Positions 42,536 to 54,135 of a stretch of 64,000 nucleotides of DNA are shown here, in pieces. Source of the stretch: Chenggangzhangella methanolivorans (GTDB lineage: Bacteria; Pseudomonadota; Alphaproteobacteria; Rhizobiales; Methylopilaceae); NCBI RefSeq assembly GCF_019797865.1, contig NZ_CP081869.1, positions 2,939,501 to 3,003,500 on the forward strand, written 5' to 3'. Made by a program: the position numbers and the translations under genes. Numbering within the stretch: the stretch's first letter is position 1; the number at the start of each line of letters is the position of its first letter. Below the pieces are notes generated by a model that was given only the letters and a program-made list of their open reading frames with translations, had not been told where the DNA came from and did not search any database.

Positions 42536-42931
42536 TCATTTCGCCGTGGGGGCCCCGCCATGGGCCTCGAGCATACGCCGCATGTCGGCGATCTCGCGCT
42601 CCTGCGCGGCGACGATCTCCTGCGCCAGTTTCCGGACCGCCGGATCCTTGCCGTAGCGCAGGACGACCCGGGCCATGTCGATCGCGCCCTGGTGGTGCGG
42701 GATCATGCCGGCGAGAAAGTCCCGGTCGGCGTCTCCGGTGTAGGTCTGGCGCATCGAGCCGTGCATGGCGGAGGCCGCCTCCTCGAAGGCCTTGGTCGAA
42801 GGCGAGGCGTCGGCCCCGCCATGGGCCGAGTGATCCATCGCTCCGTGGTCGTGGCCGGCCTGCTGGGCGGAGGCCGCGCTTGCGAGCGCGAGAAGGCATG
42901 CGGCCGCAAGGCCGCGCGTGACGTGACGCAT
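42536..42931 (-). CDS. DUF305 secreted protein
   Basis: 131 residues. ATG at 42931 ([20 protein letters not shown]) gives a signal peptide cut at SAQQ; a start at 42955 would add seven poor residues. The DUF305 signature is [20 protein letters not shown], with [12 protein letters not shown] before it and [13 protein letters not shown] after. Members have a ferritin-like four-helix fold and often lie near copper genes. The N-terminal [14 protein letters not shown] is His/Met-rich and could bind metal. A second His-containing small secreted protein lies just upstream. Confidence 0.88.
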   Translation of the reverse strand: MRHVTRGLAAACLLALASAASAQQAGHDHGAMDHSAHGGADASPSTKAFEEAASAMHGSMRQTYTGDADRDFLAGMIPHHQGAIDMARVVLRYGKDPAVRKLAQEIVAAQEREIADMRRMLEAHGGAPTAK

Positions 42932-42994
42932 TCGGGTGTTCCGTTTGAAAATCAAAGATCGAGTGGGCGAGGCGGCGCCGGTCGGCGCCTGGCG

Positions 42995-43363
42995 TCACGC
43001 GGTCTTTGGCGGCGGCGCTGAGGGGCCGTGAAAGACGCCTTCTGCGGTCAGGGCCGACCTCGCCTCGGTCGAAAGCCCCGTGATCTCCGGAGCCGCCATG
43101 GTCTCGGTCGCGGCCGAGAGGCCAAGCGACATGACGCAGGCCGCGGTCGCCGGGGGGTGGACGGCGTCGCCCGCCGGAGGCTGAGCGGCGTCGCCATGCA
43201 TGGCGTGCGCGTCGCGTCCGGAGTCGGCCTCCTCGCGCCCGTATTCATGACCTTGGTGAGTCGCAGCGGGGTCGGCGGCGGCCGGCGAGGCGTGCGCGCA
43301 GCAGTTCGGCTGGACCGCGAACACGGCCAGGAATGCGAGCAGCGTGAGCGCGCGAAGGATCAT
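42995..43363 (-). CDS. small secreted His-containing protein, unknown
   Basis: 122 residues from the ATG at 43363. ILRALTLLAFLAVFAVQPNC is a signal peptide with a possible lipobox-like Cys pair (NCCAHA). The mature half has repeated His (ATHQGHEYG, DAHAMHGDAA, AVHPPAT), then VMSLGLSAATETMAAPE and a Pro-rich end. It lies 64 bp upstream of the DUF305 gene on the same strand, so the two may form an operon. The His/Met content suggests metal binding; unknown family. Confidence 0.5.
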   Translation of the reverse strand: MILRALTLLAFLAVFAVQPNCCAHASPAAADPAATHQGHEYGREEADSGRDAHAMHGDAAQPPAGDAVHPPATAACVMSLGLSAATETMAAPEITGLSTEARSALTAEGVFHGPSAPPPKTA

Positions 43364-43422
43364 CGGGACAGCATCGCCCGTCGCCTTGCCGCCCGCAACG
43401 CGTCTGCGGCGAACCCTTGGCG

Positions 43423-43740
43423 TCAGCGATAGGACTTGATGTTGCCGAAGCCGCCGGTGGAGAAGTCGTAGACCGACTGCTGGACCTCTTCCTGGCTCTG
43501 ATAGACCGGCCCGTTGTAGCTGCGCTTGGCGAAGGGCTCGGAGCCATAGGCCTCCGCGCGGGCGCGCTTCCGGACGCGGATGTCGACATGGTCGCGGCGA
43601 TGGCGCGGATAGGCTTGCGGGTCGTAGTAGCCGCGGCCTTCCCAGCGGTCCTGCCAATAGGTCGACTCGGCCTTCGCCTGCGGGGCCGACGCCCATAGAC
43701 CTGCGGCGGCGAGCGCAAGGCTCGCAATGAGGATCTTCAT
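43423..43740 (-). CDS. small secreted protein, unknown
   Basis: 105 residues. MKILIASLALAAAGLWASAP is a signal peptide ending QAKAES. The mature part is rich in Arg, Tyr and Trp (YWQDRWEGRGYYDPQAYPRH, VRKRARAEAYG) and ends VYDFSTGGFGNIKSYR. No cysteine. Positively charged, probably periplasmic and bound to envelope polymers. No recognised family. Likely in the same transcription direction as the DUF305 group. Confidence 0.5.
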   Translation of the reverse strand: MKILIASLALAAAGLWASAPQAKAESTYWQDRWEGRGYYDPQAYPRHRRDHVDIRVRKRARAEAYGSEPFAKRSYNGPVYQSQEEVQQSVYDFSTGGFGNIKSYR

Positions 43741-43965
43741 CGGCTTCGATCTCCGCTGTTCGACGCCGGGAAACGCGCCGTCCCCGCCCGCCGTTCCCGC
43801 GCCGGGCTTGCGATGACGCAGCCGTGACGCGCGCTCCGCGCATGGCCGCCCGTCTTTGACGCGCCGCGGGAGGCTCTGCTAAGCGCATTCGCGGCGCAGC
43901 GGAAAGCCCTTTTCCGCATCAGGCGCCGGCCCGCTCCTCCCCCGCGGGATCCCTAGCGAGCGCCG

Positions 43966-45129
43966 ATGACAGACGCCACGCTCAAGCGCTACGAGGCGCT
44001 CGTCCGCTCGGGCGCGCTCGATCCCGATCCCGGTCAGGCGAGGCTCGCCGCCCGCCTCGACGCCCTCGAGAAGACCCTGCGCGAGCGCGTCGGCGACCGC
44101 CGCGGTCCGCTCGGCTGGCTGTTCGGCCGGTCCAACGCGCCCGCGCCGAAGGGCCTCTACGTCTGGGGCGAGGTCGGGCGCGGCAAGACGCGGCTGATGG
44201 ACCTGTTCTTCGCAAGCGCCCCGGTCGAGGCCAAGCGCCGCGCGCATTTCCACGACTTCATGCAGGACGTCCACGCCCGCATCCATGCGGCGCGGCAGGA
44301 GGCGAAGTCCGGCAAGGGCTCGGGCGACGTCATCCCGGGCGTCGGCGACGCCATCGCCAAACAGGCCTCGCTGCTCTGCTTCGACGAGTTCCACGTCACC
44401 GACATCGCCGACGCCATGATCCTCGGCCGTCTGTTCGAGCGTCTGTTCGAGCGCGACGTGGTGGTGGTGGCGACCTCGAACGTGCCGCCCGAAAACCTCT
44501 ACAAGGACGGCCTCAACCGCTCGCTGTTCCTGCCCTTCATCAAGATGCTGGAGCAGCGCCTCGACGTGTTCCGGCTCGACGCGCGCACGGATTTCCGGCG
44601 CGAGAAGCTCGGCGACCGAAAGGTCTGGCTGACGCCGCCGGACGCCGCGGCCGAGACCGCGCTCGGCGAGATCTTCCTCGCGCTCGCAGGCGAAAAGGGC
44701 TCGCCCGAGACGATCGAGGTCGCAGGCCGCAAGATCGCGATTCCGCTCGCCGCCAACGGCGTCGCGCGGGCGAGCTTCGACGATCTTTGCGCGAAGCCGC
44801 TGGGGCCCGGCGACTTCCTCGCCATCGCGCGGCGCTACCACACGCTGGTGCTCGACCGCGTGCCGAAGCTCGACGAGACCCGCCGCAACGAGGCTCGCCG
44901 CTTCATGACGCTGATCGACGCGCTCTACGAGCGCAACGTCAAGCTCGCGGCATCCGCAGAGACCGGGCGGGACGGCATCTGGACGGGGTCTGAAGGCTAC
45001 GAGGCCTTCGGCTTCGTGCGCACCGCCTCGCGGCTGGCCGAAATGGGCTCCGACGAGTGGCTGTCGCGCCCCCACGGCCAGGGCTCGAGCGCCGCGAGCG
45101 GCCAAACCACGGGACTGGTCGAGACCTGA
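43966..45129 (+). CDS. zapE: cell division protein ZapE (AFG1-like ATPase)
   Basis: 387 residues. Walker A is GEVGRGKTRLMDLFF, Walker B LLCFDEFHVTD; sensor region VVVATSNVPPENLYKDGLNR. A family insertion, HFHDFMQDVHARIHAAR, follows the P-loop. ZapE binds FtsZ and destabilises filaments during constriction; the yeast relative AFG1 is mitochondrial. It is upstream of mdh with a 152 bp gap and, as in many Hyphomicrobiales, heads the TCA cluster. Confidence 0.93.
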   Translation: MTDATLKRYEALVRSGALDPDPGQARLAARLDALEKTLRERVGDRRGPLGWLFGRSNAPAPKGLYVWGEVGRGKTRLMDLFFASAPVEAKRRAHFHDFMQDVHARIHAARQEAKSGKGSGDVIPGVGDAIAKQASLLCFDEFHVTDIADAMILGRLFERLFERDVVVVATSNVPPENLYKDGLNRSLFLPFIKMLEQRLDVFRLDARTDFRREKLGDRKVWLTPPDAAAETALGEIFLALAGEKGSPETIEVAGRKIAIPLAANGVARASFDDLCAKPLGPGDFLAIARRYHTLVLDRVPKLDETRRNEARRFMTLIDALYERNVKLAASAETGRDGIWTGSEGYEAFGFVRTASRLAEMGSDEWLSRPHGQGSSAASGQTTGLVET

Positions 45130-45212
45130 GATCAACCCATTTGTGCGGCGCAACGGACCGAAACCGCGATTCGCGGCCTCCATGTCTTGAACGGCGTCTT
45201 CGATCGGGCTAG

Positions 45213-46245
<1,033 letters not shown>

Positions 46246-46319
46246 AAACGCGCGAAGGCTGCGGCGCGTCTCCGAATGGGCGCGCGCCGCGCCTCCTCTC
46301 TCGATCCACGGGAGGCGTC

Positions 46320-46628
46320 GTGGCGATCGGCGACCTGCTCGACGTCCTGAACGGCCTCGCGCACTGGCCCGAGGCGCCGCGCGGCGACAACGGTCCCGCG
46401 CGGCGCGCGGTCGACTGGATCGCGCTCGGCTCAGGCGCGCTCGCGACAACGTGCGCGGGCGCGGCGCTTCTGATCGGAGCCTTCGGGGCCGCTTCTCCGG
46501 CCGCCTATGGCGAGTTCGCCGCCTCGACGTTCATGCTGCTCGTCGTGGCCGGATTGGGCCTTCCGGTCTTCTACTTCGTCGCAAGTCTCATTGCGGTCGG
46601 CGTTGACCGGCTCTTCGCCGGACGCTAG
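46320..46628 (+). CDS. small two-helix membrane protein, unknown
   Basis: 102 residues from a GTG at 46320 after GGGAGGC. Two hydrophobic segments (IALGSGALATTCAGAALLIG and FMLLVVAGLGLPVFYFVASL) flank short charged ends. No known family. It lies between mdh and sucC on the same strand and is probably transcribed with them. The codon pattern is typical of the genome. Confidence 0.5.
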   Translation: MAIGDLLDVLNGLAHWPEAPRGDNGPARRAVDWIALGSGALATTCAGAALLIGAFGAASPAAYGEFAASTFMLLVVAGLGLPVFYFVASLIAVGVDRLFAGR

Positions 46629-46709
46629 GGCCCCGTTCGACCAAAGTTCTTCATCCATCACGTCCGCGGCCGGCCGCCGGTGTTTCGGGACGCCCATGAG
46701 GGAAGCGAG

Positions 46710-47888
<1,179 letters not shown>

Positions 47889-47903
47889 AGGGGAACTGAG
47901 CCG

Positions 47904-48788
47904 ATGTCCATCCTGATCGACGCGAACACCAAGGTCATTTGCCAGGGCTTCACCGGCAAGAACGGCACCTTCCATTCGACCCAGGCGGTGGCTTACGGCA
48001 CCAAGATGGTCGGCGGCGTGGCCCCGGGCAAAGGCGGCCAGACCCATCTCGACCTGCCGGTGTTCGACACCGTGGCTGAAGCCCGCGAGGCCACCGGCGC
48101 CGACGCCTCCGTGGTCTACGTTCCGCCGCCAGGCGCGGCCGACGCGATCTGCGAGGCGATCGCGGCCGAGATCCCGCTGATCGTCTGCATCACCGAGGGC
48201 GTTCCGGTCCTCGACATGGTGCGGGTGAAGCGCGCTCTCGAAGGCTCGAAGTCGCGCCTCATCGGCCCGAACTGCCCGGGCGTCGTCACCGCCGGCGAGT
48301 GCAAGATCGGCATCATGCCGGGCAACATCTTCAGCCGAGGCAATGTCGGCGTCGTCTCGCGCTCCGGCACGCTGACCTATGAGGCGGTGTTCCAGACCAC
48401 GCAGGAGGGCCTTGGCCAGACCACCGCGGTCGGCATCGGCGGCGACCCGGTCAAGGGCACCGAGTTCATCTCGATGCTCGAGCTGTTCCTCGCCGACGAG
48501 CGCACCGAGTCGATCGTGATGATCGGCGAGATCGGCGGCTCGGCCGAGGAGGACGCGGCGCAGTTCCTCGCCGACGAGGCCAAGCGCGGCCGCAAGAAGC
48601 CGACGGTCGGCTTCATCGCGGGCCGCACGGCCCCTCCCGGACGCCGCATGGGCCATGCCGGCGCGATCATCTCGGGCGGCAAGGGCGGCGCCGAGGACAA
48701 GATCGAAGCCATGGAGAAGGCCGGCATCCGCGTCTCGCCTTCGCCCGCGCGCCTCGGCAAGACGCTCGTGGAATTGCTGAAGGGCTGA
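47904..48788 (+). CDS. sucD: succinyl-CoA synthetase alpha subunit
   Basis: 294 residues, intact. [20 protein letters not shown], then [20 protein letters not shown] and [17 protein letters not shown] form the CoA-binding domain. The phospho-His is in [40 protein letters not shown] and [20 protein letters not shown] follow the family pattern. It forms the alpha/beta enzyme with SucC, 15 bp upstream. A terminator-like hairpin follows. Confidence 0.97.
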   Translation: MSILIDANTKVICQGFTGKNGTFHSTQAVAYGTKMVGGVAPGKGGQTHLDLPVFDTVAEAREATGADASVVYVPPPGAADAICEAIAAEIPLIVCITEGVPVLDMVRVKRALEGSKSRLIGPNCPGVVTAGECKIGIMPGNIFSRGNVGVVSRSGTLTYEAVFQTTQEGLGQTTAVGIGGDPVKGTEFISMLELFLADERTESIVMIGEIGGSAEEDAAQFLADEAKRGRKKPTVGFIAGRTAPPGRRMGHAGAIISGGKGGAEDKIEAMEKAGIRVSPSPARLGKTLVELLKG

Positions 48789-48814
48789 GGCTCTTCTCAG
48801 CGTCGGTGCTTGAA

Positions 48815-48844
48815 GGGGATCGGCCGCGAGGCCGGTCCCCTTTT
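48815..48844 (+). terminator. intrinsic terminator after sucD
   Basis: GGGGATCGGCC-GCGA-GGCCGGTCCCC: eleven pairs with one G-T wobble, followed at once by TTTT. It lies 27 bp after the sucD stop. It would partly separate mdh-sucCD from sucA, which therefore needs its own promoter or read-through. Confidence 0.8.
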
Positions 48845-49006
48845 GCGTTCGAATCGACTAAATTCAGCCGAATTGACGCAGGCTTTCAGCCAATCTGACT
48901 TTGGCGCCACGCTGATTTCGCATTTCCGTCGTTCTAATCCGAGCGCGCCGCGCCTATATTGCAGCGCGAAACGCCAGCAACCGATCCGATCTCAAGGCTT
49001 TTTCCC
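48845..49006 (+). promoter_or_regulatory. probable sucA promoter region
   Basis: This 160 bp gap after the terminator is AT-richer than its neighbours. TTGACG near 48874 and TATATT near 48954 resemble -35 and -10 elements, though not at a standard spacing to one another. No operator symmetry was seen. The call rests on position, after a terminator and before sucA. Confidence 0.35.
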
Positions 49007-51958
49007 ATGTCACGCCAGGCGGCGAACGAAGGTTTCTCGCGCACATCCTTTCTCTGGGGCGGGAACGCCGCCTACGTCGAGGATCTGCAGGCGCGCTACC
49101 TGAAGGATCCCTCCTCGGTCGATCCGGCCTGGAAGGCGTTCTTCGACGAGCTCGGCGACGAAGCCGCCGCGGTCGAGATCGCCGCCGAAGGCCCGTCCTG
49201 GGAGAAGCCGAACTGGCCGATCCCGGCGAACGGCGAACTCGTCTCCGCGCTCGACGGCGACTGGGGCCGGATCGAGGTCGTGGTCGGCGACAAGGTCAAG
49301 GCGAAGGCCGCGGCCAAGGGCGCGCCGGTCTCCGAGGCCGAGATCCAGGCCGCGACCCGCGACTCGACCCGCGCGCTGATGATGATCCGGGCCTACCGGA
49401 TCCGCGGCCATCTCGCCGCCGACCTCGACCCGTTGAAGCTCGACAAGCGCCCCGAGCGCGAGGAGCTCGACCCTGCGTCCTACGGCTTCTCGGAAGCCGA
49501 TCTGGACCGAAAGATCTTCATCGACCACGTGCTCGGCATGGAGTACGCGACCGTCCGCGAGATGCTCGCGATCCTGCGCCGCACCTATTGCGGCACGCTC
49601 GGCGTCGAGTTCATGCACATCTCCGATCCGGCCGAGAAGGCCTGGATCCAGGAGCGCATCGAGGGGCCGGACAAGGGCGTCGCCTTTACCAACGAGGGCA
49701 AGAAGGCCATTCTCAACAAGCTGGTGGAAGCCGAGGGTTTCGAGAAGTTCCTCGACGTCAAATACACCGGCACCAAGCGCTTCGGCCTCGACGGCAGCGA
49801 GTCCATCGTCCCGGCGCTCGAGCAGATCATCAAGCGCGGCGGCGCGCTCGGCGTGCGCGAGATCGTGTTCGGCATGGCCCATCGCGGGCGCCTGAACATC
49901 CTCGCCCAGGTGCTCGGCAAGCCGCACCGCGCGATCTTCCACGAGTTCAAGGGCGGCTCCTGGACCCCGGACGAGGTCGAGGGCTCGGGCGACGTCAAGT
50001 ACCACCTCGGCGCCTCGTCGGACCGCGAGTTCGACGGCAACACCGTGCATCTCTCGCTGACCGCCAACCCCAGCCACCTCGAGATCGTCGATCCGGTGGT
50101 GCTCGGAAAGGTGCGCGCCAAGCAGGACCAGCACACCGACGTCGACCGCGTGAAGGTGATGCCGCTGCTGATCCATGGCGACGCGGCCTTCGCGGGCCAG
50201 GGCGTGGTGGCCGAGTGCTTCGGCCTCTCGGGCCTGCGCGGCCACAAGACCGGCGGCTCGATCCACTTCATCATCAACAACCAGATCGGCTTCACGACCG
50301 CGCCGCGCATGGCGCGCTCCTCGCCCTATCCGTCCGACGTCGCCAAGATGATCGAGGCGCCGATCTTCCACGTGAACGGCGACGACCCCGAGGCCGTCAC
50401 CTTCGCGGCCAAGATCGCGACCGAGTTCCGGCAGAAGTTCCACAAGCCGGTCGTCATCGACATGTTCTGCTACCGGCGCTTCGGCCACAACGAAGGCGAC
50501 GAGCCGGCCTTCACCCAGCCGCGGATGTACAAGATCATCCGCAGCCATCCGACCGCGCTCGAGAGCTACGCCAAGCGCCTGCTGGACGGCGGCGTCATCA
50601 AGCCGGGCGAAGTCGACGAGATGCGCCAGGCGTTCCGCGACCGGATGGAGACGGAGTACGAGTCCGGCCAGGCCTACAAGCCCAACAAGGCCGACTGGCT
50701 CGACGGCCGCTGGTCGGGCCTGAAGGCGACGCGCGACTATGACGATCCGCGCCGCGGGAAGACCGGCGTTCCGATCGAGCGCCTGAAGGAGCTCGGTCGC
50801 AAGATCGCCTCCGCGCCGGACGACTTCGCGGTCCACCGCACGGTGAAGCGCCTGCTCGACAACCGTCGCAAGATGGTCGAGGACGGCGAGGGCATCGACT
50901 GGGCGATGGGCGAGGCGCTCGCCTTCGCGTCGCTGCTGACCGACGGCAGACCGGTGCGCCTCTCCGGCCAGGACGTCGAGCGCGGCACCTTCTCCCAGCG
51001 CCATTCGGTGCTGACCGACCAGGAGAACGAGGGCCGCTTCACGCCGCTCTCCAATCTCTCGGAGGATCAGGCGCGCTTCGAGGTCATCAACTCGATGCTC
51101 TCGGAAGAGGCCGTGCTGGGCTTCGAATACGGCTACACGCTCGCCGAGCCGAACGCCCTCACTCTGTGGGAGGCCCAGTTCGGCGACTTCGCCAACGGCG
51201 CGCAGGTCATCGTCGACCAGTTCCTGTCGTCGGGCGAGCGCAAGTGGCTGCGTATGTCGGGCCTCGTGATGCTGCTGCCCCACGGCTATGAGGGCCAGGG
51301 TCCGGAGCATTCATCGGCCCGTCTCGAGCGCTATCTGCAGATGTGCGCCGAGGACAACATGCAGGTCGCCAACTGCACCACGCCGGCGAACTACTTCCAC
51401 ATCCTGCGCCGCCAGCTCGTCCGCGACTTCCGCAAGCCGCTGATCCTGATGACGCCGAAGTCGCTGCTCCGCCACAAGCGCGCGACCTCGTCGCTCTCGA
51501 TGATGGACGAGGGAACCTCGTTCCACCGCCTGCTCTGGGACGACGCCGAGCTCGATCCGAACTCGGTCGTCAAGCTGAAGCCGGACGCCGAGATCCGCCG
51601 CGTCGTGATGTGCTCGGGCAAGGTCTATTACGACCTGCTCGAGGAGCGCGAGAAGCGCGGGATCGACGACGTCTACCTGCTGCGCGTCGAGCAGATCTAT
51701 CCGTTCCCGGTGAAGGCCGCGGTCAGCGAGCTCGGGCGCTTCAGGCACGCCGAGGTCGTCTGGTGCCAGGAGGAGCCCCGCAACATGGGCTCCTGGTTCT
51801 TCGTCGAGAGCTACATCGAGTGGGTGCTGAACAACATCGGGGCCGAGAACCGGCGTCCGCGCTACGCCGGCCGCCCGGCCTCGGCCGCGACGGCCTCGGG
51901 CCTGATGTCGAAGCACCTCGCGCAGCTTCAGGCGTTCCTCGACGAGGCGCTCGGCTGA
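49007..51958 (+). CDS. sucA: 2-oxoglutarate dehydrogenase E1 component
   Basis: 983 residues, full length and in frame. Start ATG at 49007 (MSRQAANEGFSRTSFLWGGN), better than the ORF start at 48959. The N-terminal FLWGGNAAYVEDLQARYLKD and the E1 core are complete: GLDGSESIVPALEQIIKRGG, GMAHRGRLNILAQVLGKPHR, NPSHLEIVDPVVLGK, NNQIGFTTAPRMARSS and NGDDPEAVTFAAKIA (thiamine and Mg binding), then DQFLSSGERKWLRMSGLVML. Decarboxylates 2-oxoglutarate and passes succinyl to SucB. The longest intact gene of the cluster. Confidence 0.97.
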   Translation: MSRQAANEGFSRTSFLWGGNAAYVEDLQARYLKDPSSVDPAWKAFFDELGDEAAAVEIAAEGPSWEKPNWPIPANGELVSALDGDWGRIEVVVGDKVKAKAAAKGAPVSEAEIQAATRDSTRALMMIRAYRIRGHLAADLDPLKLDKRPEREELDPASYGFSEADLDRKIFIDHVLGMEYATVREMLAILRRTYCGTLGVEFMHISDPAEKAWIQERIEGPDKGVAFTNEGKKAILNKLVEAEGFEKFLDVKYTGTKRFGLDGSESIVPALEQIIKRGGALGVREIVFGMAHRGRLNILAQVLGKPHRAIFHEFKGGSWTPDEVEGSGDVKYHLGASSDREFDGNTVHLSLTANPSHLEIVDPVVLGKVRAKQDQHTDVDRVKVMPLLIHGDAAFAGQGVVAECFGLSGLRGHKTGGSIHFIINNQIGFTTAPRMARSSPYPSDVAKMIEAPIFHVNGDDPEAVTFAAKIATEFRQKFHKPVVIDMFCYRRFGHNEGDEPAFTQPRMYKIIRSHPTALESYAKRLLDGGVIKPGEVDEMRQAFRDRMETEYESGQAYKPNKADWLDGRWSGLKATRDYDDPRRGKTGVPIERLKELGRKIASAPDDFAVHRTVKRLLDNRRKMVEDGEGIDWAMGEALAFASLLTDGRPVRLSGQDVERGTFSQRHSVLTDQENEGRFTPLSNLSEDQARFEVINSMLSEEAVLGFEYGYTLAEPNALTLWEAQFGDFANGAQVIVDQFLSSGERKWLRMSGLVMLLPHGYEGQGPEHSSARLERYLQMCAEDNMQVANCTTPANYFHILRRQLVRDFRKPLILMTPKSLLRHKRATSSLSMMDEGTSFHRLLWDDAELDPNSVVKLKPDAEIRRVVMCSGKVYYDLLEEREKRGIDDVYLLRVEQIYPFPVKAAVSELGRFRHAEVVWCQEEPRNMGSWFFVESYIEWVLNNIGAENRRPRYAGRPASAATASGLMSKHLAQLQAFLDEALG

Positions 51959-52184
51959 CGCCGGGCGTTGGCGTCGGCGGGCAGGTTCCGGCGGCGCGCC
52001 CCTTGGCGCGCTGCGTCGGCGGCATAGCTGACGTCACGTGAAGTTTCTGACCGGCCTCGAATGAAATCGTCTATGACGTGGCCGGAAAATCCGATCGTCG
52101 TCCGCCGGGCGACGCACCCGACTGCGCCGCCGGTGCGACGCTTCAAGAACAGGGGAGGCCCCTTCGCGCGAAGGGGGCGAGCTG

Positions 52185-53445
52185 ATGGCCACTGAGATCC
52201 GCGTTCCGACGCTCGGCGAATCCGTCACCGAGGCCACCATCGGCCGCTGGTTCAAGAAGCCCGGCGAGGCCGTGAAGGCCGACGAGCCGGTGGTCGAGCT
52301 CGAGACCGACAAGGTCACGCTCGAGGTTCCGGCCGCCGCCGGCGTGCTCGGCCAGATCGAGGCCAACGAAGGCGACACGGTCGGCGTCGACGCGCTGCTC
52401 GGCTCGATCGAGGAGGGCGGAGCCGGCGCGGCTCCGGCCAAGAAGGACGACGCCAAGCCCGCCGCCGGCTCGAAGGAGGCGGCCAAGCCCGTCGCCGACA
52501 CCGCGAACGAGACCAAGCCGAAGGCGAACGGCGGATCCGCGCCGGCCGACGCCGGCCTCGCGCCGTCGGTCCGCCGCCTCGCCGAAGGACCGGCGTCGAC
52601 CCGGCCAAGGTCGAGGGCACCGGCAAGGACGGCCGCGTGACCAAGGGCGACATGCTTCGGCCCAGGGCAGCGCGCAAGCCAAGGCGCCGTCGGCTCCCGC
52701 GCCGAGCGCGCCCGCTCAGGTCCGCGCGCCGTCGCCGGCCGACGACGCCAGCCGCGAAGAGCGCGTGCGGATGACGAAGCTGCGCCAGACCATCGCGCGC
52801 CGCCTCAAGGACGCCCAGAACACCGCCGCGATGCTGACGACCTTCAACGAGGTCGACATGACGGAAGTCATGGCGCGGTCGAAGTACAAGGACACCTTCG
52901 AGAAGAAGCACGGCGTGAAGCTCGGCTTCATGGGCTTCTTCGTGAAGGCCGTGGTCCAGGCGCTGAAAGACCTGCCGAGCGTCAACGCCGAGATCGACGG
53001 CACCGATCTCATCTTCAAGAACTACTACCATGTCGGCATCGCGGTCGGCACTGACCGCGGCCTCGTCGTGCCCGTGGTGCGCGACGCCGACACGCTCGGC
53101 CTTGCGGGCGTCGAGAAGACGATCGCCGACTTCGGCAAGCGCGCCCGCGACGGCAAGCTCGGCATCGAGGAGATGCAGGGCGGCACCTTCACGATCACGA
53201 ACGGCGGCATCTACGGGTCGCTGATGTCGACCCCGATCCTCAACGCGCCGCAGTCCGGCATTCTCGGCATGCACAAGATCCAGGAGCGGCCGATGGCGAT
53301 CGGCGGCAAGATCGAGGTGCGGCCGATGATGTATCTCGCGCTCAGCTACGACCACCGCATCGTCGACGGCAAGGAGGCCGTGACCTTCCTCGTCCGCGTC
53401 AAGGAGAGCCTCGAGGATCCGGCCCGGCTGGTGATGGACCTCTAA
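52185..53445 (+). CDS. sucB: dihydrolipoyl succinyltransferase (E2), two frameshifts
   Basis: About 420 residues. The N-terminal lipoyl domain has the modified Lys in [17 protein letters not shown] Pro/Ala/Lys-rich linker follows, then the E1/E3-binding domain SVRRLA...[15 protein letters not shown] in a second frame, and the catalytic domain from [20 protein letters not shown] to [20 protein letters not shown] (catalytic HxxxDG). Frame shifts near 52586 and 52653, each one base missing, flank the binding domain. It transfers succinyl to CoA in the 2-oxoglutarate dehydrogenase complex. Starts 226 bp after sucA. Confidence 0.92.
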
Positions 53446-53461
53446 GCAGGGGAGCGCCTCG

Positions 53462-53818
53462 ATGGAGGGCCCGCCGCGCTTCGTCCCGTCGCCCGGGGCC
53501 GAGTTCCCCGAGCCGTGGGACCAGGCGGCCGCCGACTGGCTCGTCGGCAAATACGCGCTTGTGGGGATCGCCTTCGTCGGTCGCGACGGCGAGCGAAGCG
53601 GCCAGTATCACGGCCGGATCGTCTCGGCGGATCCGCAAGCCGGCATCACGATCGAGTGCGAGGGCGGCTCAAAGGGCGAGACCCTCGTGATGCCGCCCGC
53701 GACCGGCTGGTTCGGCCACGCCCATCCCGGCGAGTACAAGCTGAAAGCGACGGGCGAGGTCGTGATCAATCCCGACGTTGTCACCACCTGGCGCATCGAA
53801 CAGGGGGGCTCGGCCTGA
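53462..53818 (+). CDS. hypothetical protein in the sucB-lpd interval
   Basis: 118 residues from the ATG at 53462, 16 bp after the sucB stop and with GGGGAGCGCC upstream. DQAAADWLVGKYALVGIAFV, then GRIVSADPQAGITIECEGG and a TLVMPPATGWFGHAHPGEYK segment; no cysteine, membrane helix or signal. The pattern suggests a small all-beta cytosolic protein. I recognise no family. It is very likely co-transcribed with sucB. Confidence 0.55.
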   Translation: MEGPPRFVPSPGAEFPEPWDQAAADWLVGKYALVGIAFVGRDGERSGQYHGRIVSADPQAGITIECEGGSKGETLVMPPATGWFGHAHPGEYKLKATGEVVINPDVVTTWRIEQGGSA

Positions 53819-53850
53819 CCCGCTCCGACGCAGAAGTCGACGCGCCGGAC

Positions 53851-54102
53851 GTGGCGGCCGCGCTGGCGGCGCGCAAGAAGACGCTCGACCGCCAGACCGT
53901 GATGGCGATCCTCGGCCTCGTGGTGGTCGCGGCCGTCATGGTGGTGGACCTGAAGGACTTCGGCCGCTCGCTCGACGGGATCGTCCAGATCCTGCCCTGG
54001 CTCGTCGGCCTGTCGATCGCGATCTTCGTGCTCAACCGCTGGACCTTCGCGATCCAGGCCAAGGCGTTGCGGCGCGATTTCCGTCAGGCCGGCGGCGCTT
54101 AG
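53851..54102 (+). CDS. small membrane protein, unknown
   Basis: 83 residues from a GTG at 53851; an in-frame CTG at 53815, overlapping the previous stop, is an alternative that adds TRSDAEVDAPD. Two hydrophobic helices (MAILGLVVVAAVMVVDL and GIVQILPWLVGLSIAIFVLN) with a Lys/Arg-rich C-terminal end (AKALRRDFRQ). Located between two unknown genes of the sucB-lpd interval. No recognised domain. Confidence 0.45.
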   Translation: MAAALAARKKTLDRQTVMAILGLVVVAAVMVVDLKDFGRSLDGIVQILPWLVGLSIAIFVLNRWTFAIQAKALRRDFRQAGGA

Positions 54103-54135
54103 GGGCGAACAAGGTTCGAGGGATCGGGGGCGAAC

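Noticed and set aside
48845..48870. tRNA fragment suggested by GTTCGAATC
   Set aside because: The T-loop-like word is isolated; the flanks do not form an acceptor stem.
49010..51310. 766-residue minus-strand frame opposite sucA
   Set aside because: Shadow of an intact, strongly conserved E1 gene; no domain or start signal.
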